Made by a program: the position numbers and the translations under genes. From positions 1 through 5,196 of the forward strand of contig JAIESS010000150.1 in NCBI GenBank assembly GCA_019745755.1: DNA of 5,196 bases, read 5' to 3'. This DNA is from Alphaproteobacteria bacterium. GTDB taxonomy: Bacteria; Pseudomonadota; Alphaproteobacteria; Paracaedibacterales; JAKBAR01. The notes under the pieces are model-generated. The model did no database searches. It worked only from the letters and a program-made list of their open reading frames with translations, and was not told the DNA's origin. Position 1 is the stretch's first letter. Each line of letters starts with the position of its first letter. This document shows positions 1 to 5,196 of this stretch, one piece after another.

Positions 1-1268
1 TCATTACCATATTTTTGCTGCACGTATTCAATCACTTCATCCCGGCGTTCTTGGCAAAAATCGATATCAAAGTCTGGCATGGATACACGTTCCGGATTCA
101 AAAAGCGCTCAAAAATAAGGCCAAAGCGAATGGGATCCATGTCTGTGATGGTAAGGGACCACGCCACAAGGGATCCTGCCCCTGAACCGCGCCCAGGGCC
201 CACGGGAATATTCTTGCTTTTGGCAAATTTAATAAAGTCTGCAACAATCAAAAAATAACCAGGAAACCCCATGGCTTCAATGACACCCAGTTCGAAATCG
301 AGGCGATCTTGATAATCCTGCGGCACGTCCGGCAAATGTTTAAGGCGATCCCTAAGCCCGGCATTCGCCTGATAACGAAGCTCCTCCACCTCACTTCGTC
401 CCTCATTGGATTCATAGGATGGCAAGATAGGTTTACACGGCAACGGCATCGTGTGGCAACGCCTGGCAATGACATGGGTATTATAAAGAGCTTCGGGTAA
501 GTCAGCAAAAAGTGCCGTCATCTCCTGTGACGACTTGAAATAATGTTCCGGCGTCACCTTGCGACGTTCTGTCTCGCTCACGTACCGCCCATCGGCAATA
601 CAAAGCAATGCGTCATGGGCGCGGTACATATCTTTTTCTTTGAAAAACACATCATTGGTGGCCACGATGGGAATGTGGAGATCCTCCGCAATGTTTAATA
701 GTTGTTCTTCGATAGCACTTTCATCAAATACGCCGTGGCGTTGAATCTCACAATAAAAGCGATCACCAAAACATTTTTTATAGAATTTTGCCTCAGCAAG
801 AGCATCCTCAAAACGCCCCAGCGCCAACTGCCGGTAGAGTGAACTGCGCTTTCCTCCATTGAGACAAATGAGCCCTTCCCCATGATTCATCAAGGTATCA
901 ACATCAACCTGGGGCGGATGGGTTGGATCCAGATTGAAATAGCTATCACTCACAAGTTGCATCAGGTTTAAATAGCCTTGCTCGCTTTGGCACAAAAGAA
1001 CAATTTGATCGGGGTGATTCTTAGCCTTGGCCTCGTCACTTTGCCATAATGCCGTTACATTCACTTGGCAACCTACAAGAGGCTGAATTCCCATATCCAC
1101 ACAGGCCACAGCAAACTCAAGGGCACCAAACATATTATGGGTATCCGTTATCCCCACGGCCGGCATATTTTTATCAACACAGAGCTTTGGGATCTGTTTA
1201 ATGGTCAAAGCCCCCTCTGCAAGGGAATAGGCTGAGTGAAGGCGGAGATGGATAAAGGGATACTGCAC
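1..1268 (-). CDS. dnaE: DNA polymerase III alpha subunit, N-terminal 422 residues (runs off the left edge)
   Basis: Replicative DNA polymerase catalytic subunit, acting in the holoenzyme at the fork. The minus-strand frame is open without a stop from the GTG at 1266-1268 to the window edge. The PHP domain opens with FIHLRLHSAYS (residues 5-15) and continues with ITDTHNMFGALEF (40-52). The palm begins near residue 340, with the phosphate-binding loop GPGRGSGAGS at 357-366 and the catalytic motif PDFDIDFC at 398-405. Its two Asp residues are 401 and 403, which from memory is the numbering of E. coli DnaE, so the GTG start is about right. The GTG has no clear Shine-Dalgarno sequence, and an in-frame TGA lies 18 bases upstream of it (1284-1286), so no other usual start codon is available in this frame. 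An ATG in another frame (1285-1287) is followed at once by TGA. The palm remainder, fingers and C-terminal domains lie outside the window. Identity is certain; the exact start is less so. Confidence 0.97.
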   Translation of the reverse strand, partial: MQYPFIHLRLHSAYSLAEGALTIKQIPKLCVDKNMPAVGITDTHNMFGALEFAVACVDMGIQPLVGCQVNVTALWQSDEAKAKNHPDQIVLLCQSEQGYLNLMQLVSDSYFNLDPTHPPQVDVDTLMNHGEGLICLNGGKRSSLYRQLALGRFEDALAEAKFYKKCFGDRFYCEIQRHGVFDESAIEEQLLNIAEDLHIPIVATNDVFFKEKDMYRAHDALLCIADGRYVSETERRKVTPEHYFKSSQEMTALFADLPEALYNTHVIARRCHTMPLPCKPILPSYESNEGRSEVEELRYQANAGLRDRLKHLPDVPQDYQDRLDFELGVIEAMGFPGYFLIVADFIKFAKSKNIPVGPGRGSGAGSLVAWSLTITDMDPIRFGLIFERFLNPERVSMPDFDIDFCQERRDEVIEYVQQKYGN

Positions 1269-1291
1269 AGATATAGTTTCAAATCATAGGG

Positions 1292-1337
1292 TAACAAAGT
1301 CTCCTGCTATTTCTACAGGAAAAAAACCTCTTTGTTA
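1292..1337 (-). promoter_or_regulatory. Nested inverted repeat in the presumed dnaE leader
   Basis: On the plus strand the 8-base arms TAACAAAG (1292-1299) and CTTTGTTA (1330-1337) are perfectly complementary. Inside them TCCTG (1302-1306) and CAGGA (1316-1320) form a second stem with a 9-base loop. Read as dnaE leader RNA, the inner stem contains most of an AGGAG sequence (1301-1305), the only good Shine-Dalgarno-like string near the gene. It lies 13 bases upstream of the ATG at 1285-1287, which is longer than usual. No T-run follows on either strand, so it is not a classical terminator. A role in translation control is inference only. No convincing -35/-10 pair for dnaE was seen in this gap. 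Confidence 0.35.
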
Positions 1338-1340
1338 AGC

Positions 1341-1518
1341 ATGATGGACAGGCGTAATAGGGGTAGTGAAAGTATCCGCCTCCACCCTATTGCTCTAGAC
1401 GCTGTCGTCAAATTAAAAACAATGTGTTATGAAATTCGTTTATGAGAACTATTACAACATTTTTCATGCCATCCATTTAAGAGACGATAAGATAGAAGTC
1501 ATCTGGATCAAAAGGTAA
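1341..1518 (+). pseudogene. Broken gene, possible RelE/Gp49-type (HigB-like) toxin remnant
   Basis: Two short plus-strand reading frames overlap. The first (1341-1445, 34 codons from ATG) ends in VVKLKTMCYEIRL. The second (1429-1518, 29 codons from ATG) reads YENYYNIFHAI then DDKIEVIWIKR before a TAA. Joined by a one-base shift near 1430-1443, they give a K-x-K-T, EIR, aromatic/hydrophobic strand, IEVIWIKR, S-Q pattern. This resembles the end of RelE/ParE-superfamily Gp49-like (HigB) toxins, where an EIR strand is followed about 25 residues later by a K-K-x-Q segment. Here the interval is about 24 residues. No intact version exists: there is a frameshift, and the TAA falls where the conserved basic tail should continue. 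The N-terminal helices appear missing or unrecognisable. The coding-like look is visible in the sequence; the family assignment is from memory and tentative. Confidence 0.35.
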
Positions 1519-1626
1519 AGTCAGTCGATCTATATGATGTTAGGCCATGCTATTGGTAATGTGGGATCCCTTTTAAATCCGGAATCCCTGGCTTATTTTC
1601 AAAATATTGAAGAGCTTAATCACTAG
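1519..1626 (+). pseudogene. Coding-like fragment in the same frame, possible antitoxin (HigA-like) N-terminus
   Basis: This 35-codon stretch continues in the same plus-strand frame directly after the TAA at 1516-1518 and ends at TAG (1624-1626). It contains ATG-ATG at 1534-1539, then GHAIGNVGSLLNPESLAYF. The GNV-x-x-L-x-N/P-x-E pattern recalls the start of XRE-type antitoxins (SGNVFADLG-like) that follow Gp49-type toxins, and its position right after the toxin-like remnant fits. It has no helix-turn-helix and no Shine-Dalgarno sequence worth naming, and it stops 15 bases before the stop of the convergent HAD gene. It could instead be the readthrough end of the preceding broken gene, or chance. 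Low confidence. Confidence 0.2.
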
Positions 1627-1640
1627 AAAGTGACGACCTG

Positions 1641-2669
1641 CTAGAATAGGCTTTTATTCTGAACGGTGCTTTTGAAAAAAGACGCAGGCACGTGTACGTT
1701 CTGGTTCATGCATTCCAAGGAATTACTATGAACACGCAAACGCATAATATTGATAAGCTCATTACCCTGGATGATCCAGTTATGTTGCTGAGGGTGACAA
1801 AACAAAATCCAGGGGCATTGTTTTCCAACGGCCTCTGGGTTCTTTAACACACTATCAAGGGCTTGTCGCAGTGAGGTCTGGGATATGTCATCTAATATCC
1901 TTTTACAATCAACAAGAACCCCAAGGACATAGGCAGCATTTTGTAAGGGAAAGGGGGAGCAGTCTGAAACTTCTTTTTTTTGCGCATTTTTTCCAAGGTA
2001 ATGACGGCTAAAGTTATATGACTCAGAAAAATTCATGGGAATAAAGGGGTATTGATCCTCGGCAACGTAAGTATAATCATCATCCACAAGGAGGATATTT
2101 TGACTATCACCAATACACGTGAGATCTTTCACGTAATCTCCTGGAGACGCGTAGGGATGATTATGTTTTCGTCCCTTTTCATAGGACAAATGGTGGTGTG
2201 AAAAAATGTTGAATGCTTTATTTTGGCGAAGGATATCATAGTCTCTCTCGATATTTTGACTATAAGGAGACAACACTGTTTTCAAATAAGCTGGTATCAT
2301 AACTTCTGTTTTGTGGTGTTCTTCGGCTGAGAAAAAATCCACATGCCACCCCCATTCGAGAAGGGTGAGAAAAACTTCCCCAAATCCGGGATAGAAAAAC
2401 CATTTTGATGTATGTGAATAATCCCCATATAACTGATAACGAAATACCATGGAGCATCCCCCAGGGTAATATTTCTTTTCGTCTTTGCCCGGTGTACAAA
2501 GAGTATGATGCACATCAAAAACAACACGATGAGGGAACGAAGATACTGGCCTTTTTAAAAGCGATGTCAAGGGATAGTCATTATCATCAGGTCCATCCAT
2601 ACCCCAACAGAAGAAGGCGGATAAACAGAGTATAAAGGAGCTATAAATAAATGATTTTATTGTTTTCAT
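1641..2669 (-). CDS. Exported NIF/FCP1-like HAD-superfamily protein with altered catalytic motif
   Basis: 342 residues. Residues 1-23 are a signal peptide (K2, K5, hydrophobic core FIYSSFILCLSAFF, then CWG before MDG), so the protein is probably exported. HAD motif I is FDVHHTLCTP (51-60): D52 is the nucleophile position, but the residue two further on, normally Asp, is H54. Motif II is the strand ending VDFFSAE with S114. Motifs III and IV are DYVKDLTCIG (179-187, K181) and ILLVDDD (192-198), closely following the K-D-L-x-x-L/I-G then h-h-D-D/N pattern of NIF/FCP1 (CTD-phosphatase-like) domains. Residues about 230-342 match nothing I recognise; ten Cys are spread through the protein. The ATG at 2667-2669 is supported by GGAAG nine bases upstream and by the signal peptide. 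It stands alone between two gaps of decayed DNA. Phosphatase activity cannot be assumed. Substrate is unknown; a role in host interaction is inference. Confidence 0.8.
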   Translation of the reverse strand: MKTIKSFIYSSFILCLSAFFCWGMDGPDDNDYPLTSLLKRPVSSFPHRVVFDVHHTLCTPGKDEKKYYPGGCSMVFRYQLYGDYSHTSKWFFYPGFGEVFLTLLEWGWHVDFFSAEEHHKTEVMIPAYLKTVLSPYSQNIERDYDILRQNKAFNIFSHHHLSYEKGRKHNHPYASPGDYVKDLTCIGDSQNILLVDDDYTYVAEDQYPFIPMNFSESYNFSRHYLGKNAQKKEVSDCSPFPLQNAAYVLGVLVDCKRILDDISQTSLRQALDSVLKNPEAVGKQCPWILFCHPQQHNWIIQGNELINIMRLRVHSNSLECMNQNVHVPASFFKSTVQNKSLF

Positions 2670-2690
2670 AAGTAATTTCTTCCGTAATAA

Positions 2691-2721
2691 TTTATCTGAA
2701 TTTCCCTTTGTTGAATGTTAA
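2691..2721 (-). promoter_or_regulatory. Weak candidate promoter for the HAD gene
   Basis: On the minus strand TTAACA (2716-2721, one mismatch to TTGACA) is followed after 19 bases by GATAAA (2691-2696), a poor -10. The spacing is long and the match modest. It lies about 20 bases upstream of the start codon, leaving a very short leader that still contains the GGAAG ribosome site (2679-2683). TTAACA is also part of the palindrome TGTTAACA (2716-2723). A better -10 (TATAAT, minus strand, 2906-2911) lies further upstream, but without a good -35. Confidence 0.25.
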
Positions 2722-2841
2722 CATAAAAATCGTTAAGATTTGTTTGCTATATTTTGGTTGGGGCTGTCCTAGATAACCGAAAAAAGTGTTATAAAGGGAA
2801 GCATGAGGAAGAGTCGATTAAGCGCGTACAAGCAACACAAA

Positions 2842-2919
2842 TTACTGGGGCATTTTGTTGCAGGGCGGCAAAAGAAATGCTGTCCCTGCTAGGGCAAATG
2901 CCTTTATTATATAGTACAT
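2842..2919 (-). CDS. Possible 25-residue peptide with a strong ribosome site
   Basis: ATG at 2917-2919 is preceded by AAGGAG with six bases spacing, the best Shine-Dalgarno sequence in the window. It starts only 18 bases after the sdhA stop, on the same strand. The peptide reads MYYIIKAFALAGTAFLLPPC then NKMPQ: a basic/hydrophobic stretch with a Cys at 20, superficially like a tiny lipoprotein or entericidin leader. LPPC is not a proper lipobox, because Pro sits at -1. Against it, two thirds of the frame is antisense to the IS transposase remnant, so it may be chance or an exapted sequence. The ribosome site is seen directly; expression and function are unknown. Confidence 0.22.
   Translation of the reverse strand: MYYIIKAFALAGTAFLLPPCNKMPQ
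2849..2902. repeat. Imperfect nested inverted repeat downstream of sdhA
   Basis: GGCATTT (2849-2855) pairs with AAATGCC (2896-2902), and inside it GCAGGG (2860-2865) pairs with CCCTGC (2884-2889) across an 18-base loop. It lies within the IS remnant, shortly after the sdhA stop. Read from sdhA there is no T-run behind it, so it is not a canonical rho-independent terminator, although it could slow or protect the 3' end of the sdh transcript. Read on the plus strand a weak TTTATTAT follows. Confidence 0.35.
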
Positions 2920-2937
2920 ATGTTTCTCCTTAACTAA

Positions 2938-4719
2938 TTAATACACCCTTTTCATAAGAGGGACAGGCTCCACGTCCTTTGTCATGGGAGTGAGGGAGAC
3001 AGGACGCGTGTCAAAAGTAACTTTATTTTTTGTATCCAGGCGTGCCAGTGTGTGATGCAGCCATTTTTTATCATCACGGTCAGGAAAATCATCACGAGCG
3101 TGGCCACCGCGACTTTCTTGGCGTTGCAAGGCTGATTCAAGTGTTACCCAGCATTGTGCCATGAGATTTTTAAGCTCCCATGCCTCCAATAAATCCGTAT
3201 TCCATACAAGAGAATGGTCATTAATGCGAATATTAGCCATGGATTTTTGAACCTTGGCGAGCTCAACAAGACCTTTTTTCATAATATCTTCACGGCGGAA
3301 AACCATGCAATGGGCTTGCATAGTTTTTTGCATACTTGTTCGAATTTCACCTGTAAAAATATCGCCGTGAGCATAACGCAATTGGTCAAACTCATTCAGT
3401 GTCCGTGCATAAAGATCCGGTGATATATCCTTGTGAGGCTTGCCAGGTGTCATGATTTCTGCGGCACGAATAGCGGCTGCTCTTCCGAAGACGACGAGGT
3501 CAAGCAGTGAATTTGTACCAAGACGATTTGCACCGTGGACAGAAACACACGCAGCTTCGCCGAGAGCCATGAGACCAGGCACGACGTCGGCGCCTGTTTT
3601 TGTCACAACTTCTCCGTGGATGTTTGTTGGAATACCCCCCATGTTATAATGAACCGTCGGTACGACTGGAATGGGTTCCTTCGTCACATCAACCCCTGCA
3701 AAAATGCGTGCCGTTTCTGAGATACCGGGTAAACGCTCATGCAGGATGGCTGGATCCAGATGTTCGAGGTGGAGGTCTGCATATTCCTTGTTAGGACCGC
3801 AACCACGTCCTTCTAAAACTTCGACGGCAATGGCACGGCTTACGACGTCACGGGACGCAAGATCCTTGGCCTTGGGCGCATATTTCTCCATGAAACGTTC
3901 GCCAAGGGAATTGGTGAGATAGCCTCCTTCACCGCGAGCACCCTCTGAAATCAAGCAACCCGCACCATAAATCCCTGTGGGGTGAATTTGAATAAATTCC
4001 ATATCCTGGAGGGGCAGTCCAGCACGCAACACCATGGCATTGCCGTCGCCCGTACAAATATGAGCACCCGTACAGGAAAAAAACGTACGGCCATAACCAC
4101 CCGTTGCAAGCACAACCATGTGTGCCCTAAAAATGTGTATGGAGCCGTCATCCAAGCACCATGCAATGACACCGCGACATACACCATCTTCCATAATGAG
4201 ATCAAGGGCGAAATATTCCACAAAAAATTGCGTATGATGGGCCAAGCTTTGCTGATACAGTGTGTGTAAAATCGCATGCCCCGTACGGTCTGCTGCTGCA
4301 CACGCACGTTTCGCCATAGACTCCCCATGATTAATCGTATGTCCACCAAAGGGACGCTGATAAATCGTACCATCTTCTGTGCGGGAGAAGGGGACCCCCA
4401 TATGCTCAAGTTCAACAACGGCTTGAATAGCATTGCGGCACATATATTCGATAGCGTCTTGATCACCGAGCCAATCAGATCCTTTGATTGTGTCATAAAA
4501 ATGATAACGCCAGTCATCACCATCTTTCATATTATTGATGGCGGCACTAATGCCACCTTGAGCCGCCACAGTATGGCTGCGTGTGGGGAATACTTTTGTG
4601 ACGCAGGCTGTTTTAAGGCCAGCTGCCGACATACCAAGAGCAGCGCGAAGACCGGATCCTCCTGCGCCAACAATAACGACGTCATATTCGTGCGTATGAA
4701 TGGGATAGCTTTGTGTCAT
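2938..4719 (-). CDS. sdhA: Succinate dehydrogenase flavoprotein subunit
   Basis: Catalytic subunit of complex II: it oxidises succinate to fumarate on the cytoplasmic face of the inner membrane and passes electrons to the FAD and then to SdhB. 593 residues, full length for the family. The Rossmann FAD motif GAGGSG is at 18-23, and the covalent FAD histidine is H49 in RSHTVAAQGG. Active-site residues appear intact: H246 (IHPTG), E259, R290 (ASRDVVSRA), H357 (PTVHYNMGG) and R399 (HGANRLGTNSLLD). The C-terminal capping and helical domains follow, including ESRGGHARDDFP (535-546). The ATG at 4717-4719 follows AAAGG at 11 bases. It is 14 bases from the sdhD stop, so the genes are surely co-transcribed. 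No frameshift or missing residue was seen. What is odd is downstream: no sdhB follows. From memory sdhB is also detached in Rickettsia. Very confident. Confidence 0.98.
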   Translation of the reverse strand: MTQSYPIHTHEYDVVIVGAGGSGLRAALGMSAAGLKTACVTKVFPTRSHTVAAQGGISAAINNMKDGDDWRYHFYDTIKGSDWLGDQDAIEYMCRNAIQAVVELEHMGVPFSRTEDGTIYQRPFGGHTINHGESMAKRACAAADRTGHAILHTLYQQSLAHHTQFFVEYFALDLIMEDGVCRGVIAWCLDDGSIHIFRAHMVVLATGGYGRTFFSCTGAHICTGDGNAMVLRAGLPLQDMEFIQIHPTGIYGAGCLISEGARGEGGYLTNSLGERFMEKYAPKAKDLASRDVVSRAIAVEVLEGRGCGPNKEYADLHLEHLDPAILHERLPGISETARIFAGVDVTKEPIPVVPTVHYNMGGIPTNIHGEVVTKTGADVVPGLMALGEAACVSVHGANRLGTNSLLDLVVFGRAAAIRAAEIMTPGKPHKDISPDLYARTLNEFDQLRYAHGDIFTGEIRTSMQKTMQAHCMVFRREDIMKKGLVELAKVQKSMANIRINDHSLVWNTDLLEAWELKNLMAQCWVTLESALQRQESRGGHARDDFPDRDDKKWLHHTLARLDTKNKVTFDTRPVSLTPMTKDVEPVPLMKRVY

Positions 4720-4733
4720 GGAATAAGGCGCCT

Positions 4734-5072
4734 TTACAAAAGAATCACAAGGAAACTGCCAAGAATGGCAAAGAAAATATGGAGAATGAATATAACAAAT
4801 AAGACCGCTTGGCGCAGTTGTCGTTGGTGCACATAATCTTCAATGATCATCTTAAGGCCAAGAAAACTGTGATAAAAAAGAGTACAAAGGCTTAGAATGA
4901 GCAATGCTGCAATATAAGGTTTTCGAAGCCACTGAGTAATTTCAGAATAGGTTGAAGCATGGCCTACAAAAAGGGCACAGGTGAAAAATAAAAGAGACAG
5001 CATTAAAATGACTGCTGTGAGCCGTTGATGTTTCCAAGATGTGGAACCCTTTTCAGAACTTATGATCGCCAT
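4734..5072 (-). CDS. sdhD: Succinate dehydrogenase hydrophobic membrane anchor subunit
   Basis: Small membrane subunit that, with SdhC, anchors the SdhA-SdhB dimer, binds heme b and forms the quinone site. 112 residues, typical length. Three membrane helices can be seen at about 18-38, 52-73 and 88-111. H68 (FYHSFLGLKM) is in the place of the heme-ligand histidine (H71 in E. coli). D79-Y80 (IIEDYV) follow 11 residues later, as the D82-Y83 quinone-site pair does in E. coli. The start is ATG at 5070-5072, with GGAG seven bases upstream (5080-5083), located inside the end of sdhC. The 13-base overlap with sdhC suggests translational coupling. A perfect 10-base palindrome AAGGCGCCTT (4725-4734) sits between its stop codon and sdhA and partly covers the sdhA ribosome site. 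Confidence 0.93.
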   Translation of the reverse strand: MAIISSEKGSTSWKHQRLTAVILMLSLLFFTCALFVGHASTYSEITQWLRKPYIAALLILSLCTLFYHSFLGLKMIIEDYVHQRQLRQAVLFVIFILHIFFAILGSFLVILL

Positions 5073-5196
5073 AGAATTTCTCCATAAAAAAGTGCTGTCA
5101 GAATGAGACTCAATAGAATAACAGCATAACCAGAAGCATAAGTTTCCTTGAGCTCAAAACCTTTTCCAAGATCCCAAAACAAGTGCCGGATACCAT
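5060..5196 (-). CDS. sdhC: Succinate dehydrogenase cytochrome b556 subunit, C-terminal 44 residues (runs off the right edge)
   Basis: The frame enters from the right edge and ends at TAA (5060-5062). It begins GIRHLFWDLGKGFELK, matching the conserved G-I-R-H-x-x-W-D-x-G segment after the second helix of SdhC. The His in GIRH is the one near the heme propionate; the axial heme ligand lies about seven residues earlier, outside the window. A last membrane helix follows (ASGYAVILLSLILTALFYG) and the protein ends ILWRS. It overlaps sdhD by 13 bases and is the first visible gene of the sdhC-sdhD-sdhA run. The promoter must lie to the right of the window. Too little is visible to judge overall length, but what is seen is intact. 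Confidence 0.9.
   Translation of the reverse strand, partial: GIRHLFWDLGKGFELKETYASGYAVILLSLILTALFYGEILWRS

Larger units (their letters stand above)
2760..2933 (+). mobile_element. Remnant of the left end of an IS1595-like insertion sequence
   Basis: The plus strand begins with GGGGCTGTCCTAGATAACC (2760-2778), which looks like an IS terminal inverted repeat. About 24 bases later comes AAGGGA and the ATG at 2803. From there 29 codons read MRKSRLSAYKQHKLLGHFVAG (ending at a TAG at 2890-2892). This is very like the start of IS1595-family transposases as I remember them: K-S-R-L-S-x-Y-K-Q-x-K-L-I-x-x-F-V-A-G, followed by TAR-AA. After FVAG the frame is lost, but two bases over the sequence reads CRAAKEMLSLLG until TAA at 2931-2933, which fits the next part of the same N-terminal helix-turn-helix. 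The DDE-type catalytic domain and the right end are absent, so the element is dead. The left limit is the inferred repeat edge; the right limit is uncertain because sdhA ends at 2938. Confidence 0.55.

Noticed and set aside
248..883. Short open frames on both strands inside the first 900 bases.
   Set aside because: The dnaE frame is continuous through this region with conserved motifs, so these are other-frame shadows.
1318..1330. AGG-A7-CCT (minus strand AGG-T7-CCT), considered as a terminator T-run.
   Set aside because: The T-run lies inside the larger inverted repeat rather than after a stem, and no gene ends just upstream of it on that strand.
1404..1409. TTGACG on the minus strand, considered as a -35 box for dnaE.
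   Set aside because: No acceptable -10 sequence occurs at 15-19 bases spacing, so a promoter was not called.
1620..1633. TCACT-AGAA-AGTGA hairpin downstream of the HAD gene, considered as its terminator.
   Set aside because: The stem is only five base pairs, and the following minus-strand sequence (TTAAGCTCTT) lacks a real T-run.
2260..2635. Overlapping frames of about 76-79 codons within the HAD gene, on both strands.
   Set aside because: The HAD frame has a signal peptide, ribosome site and ordered motifs; the others show none.
3951..4836. Long secondary open frames over sdhA and sdhD (minus 3951-4523, plus 4276-4836, and several shorter ones).
   Set aside because: They lie in other frames of clearly intact sdhA/sdhD, have no recognisable motifs or supported starts, and are explained as shadows of real coding sequence.
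1..5196. CRISPR array, tRNA, rRNA or riboswitch.
   Set aside because: No regularly spaced direct repeats, no tRNA cloverleaf or rRNA-like stretch, and no known riboswitch core were seen in the non-coding gaps.

Overview
The window looks like a stretch of alphaproteobacterial chromosome, probably from a host-associated lineage such as Holosporales/Paracaedibacter or Rickettsiales relatives. The class is inferred from the SdhA and SdhD sequences and from the moderately AT-rich composition. The host-associated lifestyle is inferred from a secreted eukaryote-like HAD protein and from gene and transposon debris between the core genes. No taxonomic marker such as rRNA is present, so the family-level placement is a guess.

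Layout: every intact gene lies on the minus strand. From the right edge leftwards come the C-terminal end of sdhC, then sdhD, then sdhA. These form a tight succinate dehydrogenase (complex II) operon, with a 13-base overlap between sdhC and sdhD and a 14-base gap between sdhD and sdhA. sdhB, which often follows sdhA in alphaproteobacteria, is not there. Instead there is a 268-base gap (2670-2937) holding what looks like the left end of a dead IS1595-like insertion sequence on the plus strand. Next is a 342-residue exported protein (1641-2669) with a NIF/FCP1-type HAD phosphatase fold signature but a His in place of the second catalytic Asp. A second gap of 372 bases (1269-1640) carries plus-strand coding debris that resembles a broken RelE/Gp49-type toxin gene and possibly the start of its antitoxin. 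Finally the first 422 codons of dnaE (DNA polymerase III alpha subunit) run off the left edge.

Functionally, SdhC, SdhD and SdhA are three of the four complex II subunits, linking the TCA cycle to the quinone pool. DnaE is the replicative polymerase and is unrelated to them. The HAD protein is the accessory gene of the window; its export signal and altered active site make it the best candidate for something undescribed. The two gaps are decayed accessory DNA rather than simple spacers. No rRNA, tRNA, CRISPR array or convincing rho-independent terminator was seen.
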